The translations under genes and the position numbers were made by a program. Shown here piece after piece: positions 25,851 through 33,458 of a stretch of 64,000 bases of DNA. The notes under the pieces were generated by a model. The model was not told where the DNA came from, ran no database searches, and was given only the letters and a program-made list of their open reading frames with translations. Numbering within the stretch: the stretch's first letter is position 1; each line of letters begins with the position of its first letter. The DNA comes from Luteibacter sp. Sphag1AF (GTDB taxonomy: Bacteria; Pseudomonadota; Gammaproteobacteria; Xanthomonadales; Rhodanobacteraceae), in NCBI RefSeq assembly GCF_014192715.1, contig NZ_JACHYH010000005.1, forward strand, positions 124,001 through 188,000, in the 5' to 3' direction.

Positions 25851-27041
25851 GTGGATTGCACGGATGCCACCGTATTCAAGCCACTGCGCGCGCAGGCAAG
25901 CAAAGGCACCTGCCACACCTTGCGGCGCGTGGCCGACCTTGCCCGGGGCGAACGTATCGGCGTGGGCAGCCTGCTGAAAGGGCGCTTTCTCATGCAGCGC
26001 GAACTGGGCCGGGGCGGCATGGGCGTGGTCTACCTTGCGCGCGACGAGCGTAAGGTGGAAGCCCTTGACCGCCATCCGTACGTGGCGGTCAAGGTGCTCA
26101 ACGACGAGTTCCGCGAGCACCCCGATGCCCTGATCGCGCTACAGCGCGAATCCCGCCGCATGCAGCATCTGGGCAACGATCACATCGTGCGCGTTTACGA
26201 CTTCGACAAAGACGGCACCAACGTCTTCATGACGATGGAGTATGTTCAAGGCACTGACCTGCGCACGCTGATCCGCACGAAGGCACGCGATGGCATGCCG
26301 CTGGACGAGGCCATGCCCTTGATCGAGGGCATGGCCGAGGCCTTGCAGTGCGCTCATGCCGCCGGCATCGTCCATACGGACTTCAAGCCGGGCAACGTGC
26401 TGGTCACTCCCGATGGCGTAGCCAAGGTATTCGACTTCGGCATTGCCCGCGCCGGCAAGATCGACGCCCAATCCGGCGGCGACCGCACGGTGTTCGACGC
26501 TGGCACGCTCGGCGCCATGACGCCCGCCTATGCAAGCCTGGAAAGGCTGCAAGACAAGACGCCCATGCCGTCCGACGACATTTACGCGTTTGCCTGCGTG
26601 GTGTTCGAACTGCTGACCGGGCGCCATCCGTTCGGCAAGGAAAGTGCCAGGGAGGCAATGGCTGCATCGCGCCGGGTTCCGCCGGTACCCGGCCTCGACA
26701 GGCGCCAGTACAAGGCACTGCTGGACGGGCTGGCGTTTACGGCGGAGCGGCGCAGCCACGATGTCGGAATCATGCTCGCCGGCTTGCGCAAGCGGCGCTG
26801 GCGTGAACGTTTGACACCGAGGCTTGTGACCATCGTGGCCCTGGCGGTTATCGCGGCCACGGGGAGCTTGTTTGCCGGGATGCAGGTCGGCTGGAAGAAC
26901 ACACATGCCGGTATGGACGCGTCACAACTGCGCCACCTCAAAGACGTTGAGGCAGAGCTGGCGCGCCTGAAGCGCATGCATGCCCAGAAGGATGTCCTCT
27001 CGCGAAACCTCTCTGAGCCAGGCCCGGCATCGTCCAGATGA
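25851..27041 (+). CDS. ppkA: T6SS-linked Ser/Thr protein kinase (PpkA-like)
   Basis: A 396-aa Hanks-type kinase. Gly-rich loop LGRGGMGVVY (52-61), Lys81 in VAVKVL, Glu100 in helix C, catalytic loop HTDFKPGN with Asp177 (Thr in place of the usual Arg of HRD), DFG Asp195, followed by one TM helix near 320-342 and a short periplasmic tail predicted coiled. The GTG at 25851 is chosen because GGAGG sits 5 bp upstream; an earlier in-frame GTG at 25785 overlaps tssM. In T6SS the kinase phosphorylates Fha to trigger assembly; tagH is in the same operon. No PP2C phosphatase (PppA) gene is present. Confidence 0.9.
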   Translation: MDCTDATVFKPLRAQASKGTCHTLRRVADLARGERIGVGSLLKGRFLMQRELGRGGMGVVYLARDERKVEALDRHPYVAVKVLNDEFREHPDALIALQRESRRMQHLGNDHIVRVYDFDKDGTNVFMTMEYVQGTDLRTLIRTKARDGMPLDEAMPLIEGMAEALQCAHAAGIVHTDFKPGNVLVTPDGVAKVFDFGIARAGKIDAQSGGDRTVFDAGTLGAMTPAYASLERLQDKTPMPSDDIYAFACVVFELLTGRHPFGKESAREAMAASRRVPPVPGLDRRQYKALLDGLAFTAERRSHDVGIMLAGLRKRRWRERLTPRLVTIVALAVIAATGSLFAGMQVGWKNTHAGMDASQLRHLKDVEAELARLKRMHAQKDVLSRNLSEPGPASSR

Positions 27042-27072
27042 TTGGGCATTTCAAGAGCGATTCAGTGCTGCG

Positions 27073-28107
27073 TTAACCCGCGCCCTCGTCGCCAGACAGA
27101 TGCTGGAACTCGGATACGCCACCGGGTGCGAGCGTCCGCAGTAGCTCGGTGAAGCTGAGGCCGACGAGGCGGCTGGCCCGGCGCAGCAGCGGAGGCACCG
27201 GGCTCGATGGTTCGTGGCGCGAATACCAGGCGCATATCTCATCAAGCATACGCAGCACGTCATCGGTGTTGCGCACCGGGCCGTGCGCCGCAGTCGCGAC
27301 AGTGGTATCCGTGTGGTCGGCCGAACACGTCGCGACGTCCGCGCCGGCGTCTTGGACCAGGGCTTGCGGCGCGCGCATGGCAACCTGGGCGCGCAGGAAG
27401 GTATCAATCTCGCGCAGATCGCGTTCCAGCGCGTCGAAGTCCGGCCCCATGCCCGGCGTGCGTTCCTCGAACATTCGTCCGATGGCTCGCACATGGGCGA
27501 GGGCGGCCGCAATGGCGGCTTCCGTGGTCACCAGCACATCGACCTCGACCTGTTGTGCTACGGCGTCGACCATTTCTTGCGACACCGGCGCGCTTTCCAT
27601 CGCACCATCGCCGGGTTTCAGGGAACCGTTGAGAACCCGAAGGTCGCGCAGCGAAAACGCGCCGATGCGCTCGGCGCGTAGCAGGGGTACGCTGCGAAGA
27701 TAGCCCACCGTGCCATCGACGGCCGCCAGTGCCGCCAGCGCGTTGACGCGCTCCACCGGATCGTTGTCATCCAGTTGCGGATGTACGTCGCTCCAGTAGC
27801 GTTGCAATAGCGCCTCGACCAATCCGATGCTCTGCGCCCATGCCGCGATGCCCGAGGTCTTCAGGCGGGCATTGCCAAGATGGATGGCTATACGGAGATC
27901 ACGCGTACGCTCCCAGAGCTGTTCGGCCTGTCGCGCGACATCGCGCCATTCCGGCTCTTCGGCGCATTTGACCGAGTCGCCGACGGCACGCTCGGGACGT
28001 GGCGCGGCCAGCATCTCCAGGGCAAGGAAAGCGGCATCATATTCAAGGTTGGGCCCGCATGGCGCATCCACGTCCAGCGCCTCCAGCAGACTGTCAGTGG
28101 TATCCAT
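27073..28107 (-). CDS. tssA: T6SS protein TssA (ImpA family)
   Basis: A 344-aa ImpA_N protein: the N-terminus has DAPCGPNLEYDAAFLALE, followed by WRDVARQAEQLWERTRDLRIAIHL and GLVEALLQRYWSDVHPQLD. TssA primes tube/sheath polymerisation and caps the distal end. The ATG at 28107 has GGAGC upstream and overlaps the lysR stop by 14 bp. It is convergent with the main operon (31-bp gap to ppkA), so it is transcribed separately from the rest of the T6SS, with lysR. Confidence 0.93.
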   Translation of the reverse strand: MDTTDSLLEALDVDAPCGPNLEYDAAFLALEMLAAPRPERAVGDSVKCAEEPEWRDVARQAEQLWERTRDLRIAIHLGNARLKTSGIAAWAQSIGLVEALLQRYWSDVHPQLDDNDPVERVNALAALAAVDGTVGYLRSVPLLRAERIGAFSLRDLRVLNGSLKPGDGAMESAPVSQEMVDAVAQQVEVDVLVTTEAAIAAALAHVRAIGRMFEERTPGMGPDFDALERDLREIDTFLRAQVAMRAPQALVQDAGADVATCSADHTDTTVATAAHGPVRNTDDVLRMLDEICAWYSRHEPSSPVPPLLRRASRLVGLSFTELLRTLAPGGVSEFQHLSGDEGAG

Positions 28108-29077
28108 CGGGAATTTGCTCCAGCATGGGGAAGATGCCGGGATGCTTGCCGGCAGGGAGGGTGGGGCGCAGGTCGTGACTGATCCGCGTGATTTCATCGC
28201 GCAGCCAGCGCTGGGCCGGCTGCTTGTCGAGGCGCCTGTGCCAGGCCATGGCCAGCGACATGTCGGGAACACGAAAAGGCAGCGCATACGCCTCGACGCC
28301 GGGGCCCAGCGCCTCGATCATGCCCTGGGGCAAGGTGCACACCAGGTCGCTGGCAAGGAGCAGCGCGCCTATGCTGTCGCCATAGGGAGCGGACACAAGC
28401 ACATCGCGAGACAGGCCCATATCGCGCAAGCGCGCATCCATGAGCCCTTCCATGCGGCCGGACGGCGAAACAAGCAGATGGCCCAGCGAACAATACTCCT
28501 CGGGCGTGAGAGGACGCGTGCCGCGGGGGTGCCCCACGCGTTGCACCATCCTGACTTCATCGGCTATCAACGGACGCATCTTCAGTGGGTCCGGCACCTG
28601 TCGGTCGGGAGCAAGCAAGACGTCGATCTCACCGTTCTCGAACTTGGCCAGCACATCCATGTCTTCAGAGGCTGCACGAAACGAGAGGCGCAGTGCGCGG
28701 TTGCTCTTCTGCTGGAACGACTGGATCAAGGGCTTGGCGAACGTCCCGATGGCACTGAACGAGCCACCGACGCGGAACGTCGCCGCATCACGTTCGGGGT
28801 CGAAAACATCCGTCGGATCGCCCAGCGTGCCCAGCTGCGAAAGCGCGTCACGCAGCGAGATCGCCATCTCCTCAGCCTTTGGCGTAGGCACCATGCCGCG
28901 ACCCGTTTCCGAAGGAACCAGCAGGGGGTCGTTGAAAAGTCTGCGCAGACGTGCGAGCTGAGCCGAGAGCGCCGGTTGGCTCACGTGCAGCCGCGCAGCC
29001 GCGCGCGTCACATTGCGTTCTTCAAGCAACATGTCGAGGGCGAAGAGAAGAGGGAGGTCACTCGGTTTGAGATTCAT
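28094..29077 (-). CDS. LysR-family transcriptional regulator
   Basis: A 327-aa LysR-type protein: N-terminal winged HTH (residues 8-67: LLFALDMLLEERNVTRAAARLHVSQPALSAQL as family landmark in shortened form RNVTRAAARLHVSQPA), then a periplasmic-binding-like effector domain resembling the NodD/LinR-like subgroup. The gene ends inside tssA, so both are on one transcript. A role in controlling the T6SS is plausible from this coupling but not shown. Confidence 0.9.
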   Translation of the reverse strand: MNLKPSDLPLLFALDMLLEERNVTRAAARLHVSQPALSAQLARLRRLFNDPLLVPSETGRGMVPTPKAEEMAISLRDALSQLGTLGDPTDVFDPERDAATFRVGGSFSAIGTFAKPLIQSFQQKSNRALRLSFRAASEDMDVLAKFENGEIDVLLAPDRQVPDPLKMRPLIADEVRMVQRVGHPRGTRPLTPEEYCSLGHLLVSPSGRMEGLMDARLRDMGLSRDVLVSAPYGDSIGALLLASDLVCTLPQGMIEALGPGVEAYALPFRVPDMSLAMAWHRRLDKQPAQRWLRDEITRISHDLRPTLPAGKHPGIFPMLEQIPDGYH

Positions 29078-29488
29078 TACCTACCGTTATTCACACCCGT
29101 GAAACGGACAGGGACGCATGTCTCCGCCTGTTTTCAGTGGATTTCAAGACGATTTATCGTATTTGTGGGCATACCGAACCTGGGGATGCTCGGTCTGTGG
29201 GGCTATCGTAAGCTGCCCCGGCAGGTCGACACATAAGAACTAGGATTTCGCGCAGCTTTCCCATCAGGAGGACCCATGAGGGAACCGACATTCGGCGAGA
29301 CGTAGATCGTCGCCATTCTCGGGCGGGCCGATGCTGGCGTGCTGGTCGGCAAATCGAGATCCGGAGGTATGTCCTGCCACAGATCGACTTGGATGTGGTG
29401 CGCAAATGCGAAGCACGTTGTCGCAAGGGGGCGTACGCCACATGCCGTATGGCGGCATGAGGAACGCGCTACGCCCCAAACGCGTGAA
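29078..29488. other. Gene-poor spacer upstream of the lysR gene
   Basis: Between the lysR start and the end of the P460 gene I see no convincing gene, repeat or RNA. It must contain the lysR-tssA promoter near 29080-29250; short frames on either strand lack family features and ribosome-binding sites. Confidence 0.5.
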
Positions 29489-29998
29489 TTACCGCGCGTA
29501 GCGGGTAAAAACCAGGTCGTGGTCTTTTACATTGCCCAGATGGCAGCCATAGCAGGTTCGATGCTGCGCTTCGTCTGCCGACTTGCCATTGATGAATCTG
29601 CCGAAGCCCCAGCCACCCGTGGCGGCGTATCGCCTTGAATCCTTGACCATCACCTGCACCGTGGTGGCGGCGCCGGGAACGGATGCAGGCGCAAACTCCG
29701 ACGAAGGCGCGCGTTTCCAGGCCAATTTCACCAGTACGGTGCCATCGGGAAACGGCAGCTTCCCATCCCTGTACGCCTTCATTGCCGTGACATTGCCAAC
29801 AACGACGCGCAATTCGTCAAGGGGCGGCGCCTCTTGCGCTGGAGCAATGAACTCCCATTGGCGATAGCCCTCCGGCAACGTGACGCCGTAAATGGGCGAC
29901 CTGGGCCGCTTGTCCACCTTTCCCATGGCGAGCGCCATCGAAGCCAGTGCGATAAATATTCCCCCAGCCGCGAAAAAAACAACGAAAATCTGTCTCAT
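29489..29998 (-). CDS. Cytochrome P460 family protein
   Basis: A 169-aa exported haem protein. Signal segment at residues ~3-24 (FVVFFAAGGIFIALASMALA), then P460-type strands YGVTLPEGYRQWEFIAP, VVVGN, FPDGTVLVKLAW and the haem-binding CYGCH (Cys149-Cys152-His153). Members oxidise hydroxylamine or related nitrogen species in nitrifiers; in heterotrophs the role is less clear and may be NO or hydroxylamine detoxification. Monocistronic-looking; 15 bp separate its start from the next minus-strand gene upstream. Confidence 0.88.
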   Translation of the reverse strand: MRQIFVVFFAAGGIFIALASMALAMGKVDKRPRSPIYGVTLPEGYRQWEFIAPAQEAPPLDELRVVVGNVTAMKAYRDGKLPFPDGTVLVKLAWKRAPSSEFAPASVPGAATTVQVMVKDSRRYAATGGWGFGRFINGKSADEAQHRTCYGCHLGNVKDHDLVFTRYAR

Positions 29999-30013
29999 GG
30001 GTTTGCCTCCCGA

Positions 30014-31030
30014 TCAGAAGTGATCGGCATCGACGATTGCCTGTATAAACGCCTGCGGCGCCTCCTGCGGCAGGTTATGCCCGACGCCATTCCCGATCAG
30101 GCGAAACTGGTACTTGCCGATAAATTGCTTTGCGTAGGCTTCCGGTGCCGGGTGCGGCGCGCCATTGGCGTCACTCTCCATGGCGATGGTCGGCACCGTT
30201 ATTCTGGGAAGCTGCGACAGGCGCTCTTCCAGAAGAGCGTATCGAGCCTCCCCACTGGCGAGACTCAGACGCCAGCGATAATTGTGGATAGTGATCGCGA
30301 CATGATCCGGGTTGTCGAAGGCTGCCGCACTACGCTCGAATGTCGCCTCATCGAAATTCCACTTGGGTGAGGCCAGCTGCCAGATCAGCCGGGCGAACTC
30401 GCGATGGTTCTTTTCGTAGCCCTTGTGTCCGCGCTCGGTGGCGAAGTAAAACTGATACCACCACTGGTACTCGGCCTTGGGCGACAGGGGCGCCTTGCCC
30501 GCCTCCCGCGTACTGATCAGATAACCGCTCACGCTGACCAGCGCCTTCACGCGCTCCGGCCACAACGCAGCAACGATATCGGCTGAGCGCGCACCCCAGT
30601 CAAATCCCCCGAGAACAGCTCGCCGGATATGCAGGGCATCCATGAATTCGACGACGTCCATGGCCAGCGCGGCAGGCTCAGCGTTGCGCTTGGTGCTTGC
30701 GGAAAGAAAGTGCGTGTCTCCAAAACCCCGAGCGTAGGGGACGAGTACGCGGTACCCCTTTGCTGCGAGCGCTGGCGCGACCCGCTCATAACTGTGTATG
30801 TCATAAGGCCAGCCATGCAGAAGTATCACCACGGTGCCATCGGCTGGCCCCATTTCCGCGTAGGCAACATCGAGCACGCCGGCATGGACATGCTTGAGGG
30901 GACCCCAGGCACCTCGCAGTTCGGCCGATTGTGCATGTGCCGTTCCCATGAGGCCGGCCTGGACGATCAGCGTGAGGGCGAGTGCCATACGCCATAGACA
31001 GGGCGTCGCGAGCTTCATATGGGTGTGCAT
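30014..31030 (-). CDS. Exported alpha/beta hydrolase (epoxide hydrolase/haloalkane dehalogenase-like)
   Basis: A 338-aa alpha/beta hydrolase with signal peptide (residues ~1-33, ending TAHA). HGWPYD forms the oxyanion-hole motif, nucleophile Asp lies in GGFDWGARSA, and the catalytic His in GVGHNLPQEAP. An Asp nucleophile points to epoxide hydrolase or dehalogenase chemistry rather than an esterase. Start at 31030 has GGAGAAG 5-6 bp upstream; the open frame further upstream shows no homology. It lies just upstream of the P460 gene on the same strand. Confidence 0.85.
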   Translation of the reverse strand: MHTHMKLATPCLWRMALALTLIVQAGLMGTAHAQSAELRGAWGPLKHVHAGVLDVAYAEMGPADGTVVILLHGWPYDIHSYERVAPALAAKGYRVLVPYARGFGDTHFLSASTKRNAEPAALAMDVVEFMDALHIRRAVLGGFDWGARSADIVAALWPERVKALVSVSGYLISTREAGKAPLSPKAEYQWWYQFYFATERGHKGYEKNHREFARLIWQLASPKWNFDEATFERSAAAFDNPDHVAITIHNYRWRLSLASGEARYALLEERLSQLPRITVPTIAMESDANGAPHPAPEAYAKQFIGKYQFRLIGNGVGHNLPQEAPQAFIQAIVDADHF

Positions 31031-31166
31031 GGGTTCTTCTCCGCCTGAGTGCTGGAACGCGCGATCTTGTTCGTGGCCGGTTTTCTGGAGGGTCGTTCGA
31101 TACTCATGCGGCGAATATCGAGATGCCAATCGCTGGTGCTTATACCCGGCTGCAAGCGGGCAAGAC

Positions 31167-31688
31167 TCAGTGCTCTGCCAGCAACTGCCGGATACGCGCC
31201 TCGGTCTGAGCATAGTCTCCTTCTCCGAAGTGCTGGTAGACCATGCGACCGTCCTTGTCGATGAGGTAAAGCGCGGGCCAATAACGGTTGCCGAAGGCAT
31301 TCCAGGTTCGGTATTCGTTGTCCTGTGCCACCGGGTATTCGATGCCGAAACGTTTTACTGCTGTCTCGAGATTTCCCCGGATTTTCTCGTAGCCGTATTC
31401 AGGCGTATGCACGCCAACCACGACGAGACCCTGATCGCGGTAGCGATCGTGCCACTGCTTTACATACGGCATCACGCGGATGCAATTGATGCAGGAATAG
31501 GTCCAGAACTCGACCAGAACCACCTTGCCCTTCAACTGCGCCATGTTCAGTGGTTCGGTGTTTATCCAATGGTTGATGCCACTGAAGTCGGGAGCAACCG
31601 CGATGGCATCGCTATTGGCCTGGGTGCCGGGCGTGCAGGCGCCCGTGAGAAAACAGAAGGCCAGAGCAGCCATCACTTTCATGTTCAT
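31167..31688 (-). CDS. TlpA/ResA-like thioredoxin lipoprotein
   Basis: A 173-aa redoxin. A lipobox LTGAC with Cys18 suggests outer- or inner-membrane anchoring on the periplasmic side; the thioredoxin site is YSCINC (Cys66-Cys69). The fold continues with VVGVHTPEYGYEK and the cis-Pro region WPALYLI. Electrons probably come from the CcdA-like protein encoded directly upstream (2 bp gap), so this pair forms a periplasmic thiol-reducing system. The ATG at 31688 is favoured by an AGGA 8 bp before it; ATG 31682 is an alternative. Confidence 0.9.
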   Translation of the reverse strand: MNMKVMAALAFCFLTGACTPGTQANSDAIAVAPDFSGINHWINTEPLNMAQLKGKVVLVEFWTYSCINCIRVMPYVKQWHDRYRDQGLVVVGVHTPEYGYEKIRGNLETAVKRFGIEYPVAQDNEYRTWNAFGNRYWPALYLIDKDGRMVYQHFGEGDYAQTEARIRQLLAEH

Positions 31689-31690
31689 GT

Positions 31691-32395
31691 TCAGAGTCCT
31701 GTGGAGAATGAAGGAAGCCACTGCGTCGCCCAGGCAGTAACGGCCACGTCGTATTGCAGCAACTGAAGCACGGCAACGGCGATGGCTATGGCACCGAACA
31801 TCTGGCGAAAAAGTCCGGCTCGACGATGAAAGAAGCCCAGACGAGAAGACACCCAGCTGCCGCCATATGCGATTGCCAGCATCGGAATGCCTGCGCCCAG
31901 TGCGTACGTGCCAAGCAATGCAATGGCTTTACCTGATGCTTGCGCCGAGGCAGCGAGCGCAAGCATCGAGGCCAGGATCGGTCCCGCGCATGGTGTCCAC
32001 GCCAGACCCAGCGACGCGCCTACCAGCAACGCGCCGACGCGACCGCCCGACGTCGGGGACCAGGACAGTGCACTGCGGCGCACGACGGCGAGTTGCCGCA
32101 CCTGCTGTACGAGCCAGTCAAACGGTGCAGTCCACAGGCATGCCAGCCCGGCGATGAGCAACAGCAGGACAGACGCGGTACGAATGCTCTGCTGAAGCTC
32201 GCCCGACGAGGCCGACAGCGCACCGATCAGGATGCCACCTGCAGCAAATGTGGCGACGAAGCCTGCGATGATAAGCAAGGGCTCTGCCTTGCTTCGACCA
32301 GCGGTAGTGGCAAGCACAATCGGCAGCACAGGCAGGATGCATGGTGAGCCGATGGTGGCCATGCCAGCCAGGAGTGCCAAAGCGTAGGCAATCAT
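31691..32395 (-). CDS. CcdA/DsbD-type transmembrane thiol transporter
   Basis: A 234-aa polytopic protein with six hydrophobic segments and the two conserved cysteines of the family: Cys19 in GSPCILPVLP and Cys136 in WTPCAGPIL. It moves reducing equivalents from cytoplasmic thioredoxin across the inner membrane, here most likely to the TlpA-like lipoprotein encoded next. Its start overlaps the end of a 73-codon upstream gene by 4 bp. Confidence 0.92.
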   Translation of the reverse strand: MIAYALALLAGMATIGSPCILPVLPIVLATTAGRSKAEPLLIIAGFVATFAAGGILIGALSASSGELQQSIRTASVLLLLIAGLACLWTAPFDWLVQQVRQLAVVRRSALSWSPTSGGRVGALLVGASLGLAWTPCAGPILASMLALAASAQASGKAIALLGTYALGAGIPMLAIAYGGSWVSSRLGFFHRRAGLFRQMFGAIAIAVAVLQLLQYDVAVTAWATQWLPSFSTGL

Positions 32396-32613
32396 GGGAT
32401 TGACTTCCTGATCGCACGGGCGGTCGAAGCCTTGTCCTGCACGCCCCCAAAGCGCGATCCGATGGCTCCAGGCGCAGGCTTGCGCGAGATCGTGCGCGGC
32501 ATGTCGTATTGCGGATCTTCCGGGAAGGCTAACCGCTGCTCATTGCGGCCTGTGCGTGGCAGCCGCATCCGGCGGCTCAAAGGGATATCTGAAGTAAACG
32601 TGTCACGGGACAT
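32392..32613 (-). CDS. Small basic protein of unknown function coupled to ccdA
   Basis: A 73-aa basic protein starting MSRDTFTSDIPLSRRM, with no signal or membrane segment; rich in Arg, Ser and Pro and containing FPEDPQYDMPRT. ATG at 32613 has GAAAGAGG upstream, and its stop overlaps the ccdA start (ATGA), which argues it is translated. I do not recognise a family. The frame is open further upstream but with no start signal or conserved look. Confidence 0.55.
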   Translation of the reverse strand: MSRDTFTSDIPLSRRMRLPRTGRNEQRLAFPEDPQYDMPRTISRKPAPGAIGSRFGGVQDKASTARAIRKSIP

Positions 32614-32972
32614 GATGATGCCTCTTTCGTGTTCATGGCGGCTGTTGAGCCCCGGTCTTCTGCGGCTTCGCCCATCCTGCCGCCCGCAACTGATTCGCGA
32701 GCGGGAGAGCATTGGAACGTGTGATCCAGCCAGCAACGCCTCTCCATCGCGTATCAATGAAACAGGCCAGTCACGCCCAGCGCTCCAGGCGAATATGGTT
32801 CGCCTGGAGCAACCTGTCGTCGTCAACAATCCGGTGCAGCCACGCTCAGGCGAGAGGGGAGGGCGGCGGCGCACCCACTACGTCGGCAGCGTCCGTTCGC
32901 GTCACCCGCGTTTACTTGCGTGACGCCACATTCCATCGGGCGTGACGTCGCCCACCTCGCCTGAAGCGGAAC
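32614..32972. other. Spacer with hairpin between ohr-like gene and ccdA operon
   Basis: No gene supported. It holds a perfect stem-loop (32782-32810) downstream of the ohr-like gene and should contain the promoter for the 73-aa gene/ccdA/tlpA run. Confidence 0.5.
32782..32810. terminator. Hairpin downstream of the ohr-like gene
   Basis: Perfect 12-bp stem GCTCCAGGCGAA / TTCGCCTGGAGC with a 5-nt loop, 163 bp beyond the ohr-like stop codon. No T-tract follows on either strand, so a Rho-independent terminator is uncertain; it could instead be an operator or mRNA-stabilising structure. Confidence 0.4.
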
Positions 32973-33386
32973 CTAGACCACGTTGATGACGACATCGATG
33001 TTGCCGCGGGTCGCTTTGGAGTAGGGACATGTCTGATGCGCAGACTGAGCCAGTTCCCGCGCAACGTCACGGTCGATACCCGGAACGGTGATCGTTAGCT
33101 GTGCCTGGAGGAAATAAGCGTTCTCTGCGATGCAAAGATCCACTTCGGCGTCGATTGTCGTGTCCACCGGAAGCACGATCTTTGCATTGGCGGCAGCAAT
33201 TTTCATTGCTCCAATAAAGCAGGCTGACCATCCGGCAGCGAGCAGCTGCTCCGGATTCGTCCCCGCACCGGAACTTCCTGGCGCAGATAGCCGAACATTC
33301 AGTCGTTCATCGTCACTGCGGGCGAGACCGTCGCGGCCACCCGTGACATGTGTTTTTCCAGTATAGAGAACTCGTTCGTTGATCAC
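32973..33386 (-). CDS. ohr: Organic hydroperoxide resistance protein (Ohr/OsmC family)
   Basis: A 137-aa OsmC-fold protein, Ohr subgroup: NERVLYTGKTHVTGGRDG at the N-terminus, peroxidatic Cys56 in GWSACFIGAM and resolving Cys120 in HQTCPYSKATRGNIDV. It reduces organic hydroperoxides using lipoylated proteins as donors. The GTG at 33386 is chosen because AAGGA lies 7 bp upstream and the family begins here. It follows the epoxide-hydrolase gene by 72 bp on the same strand. No MarR/OhrR gene is adjacent. Confidence 0.92.
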   Translation of the reverse strand: MINERVLYTGKTHVTGGRDGLARSDDERLNVRLSAPGSSGAGTNPEQLLAAGWSACFIGAMKIAAANAKIVLPVDTTIDAEVDLCIAENAYFLQAQLTITVPGIDRDVARELAQSAHQTCPYSKATRGNIDVVINVV

Positions 33387-33458
33387 TTCAATATCCTTCG
33401 TGGTCTGTGTAGGTAAAACGAGGCAGCGCAACGATTGGCACACTGCCTCAAAGGCTTC

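Noticed and set aside
27827-29236. 469-codon plus-strand frame opposite tssA/lysR
   Set aside because: Antisense to two recognised genes, spanning their overlap; no domain signature.
29154-29479. Small minus-strand genes between lysR and the P460 gene
   Set aside because: No ribosome-binding sites, no conserved features, overlapping frames on both strands of similar quality.
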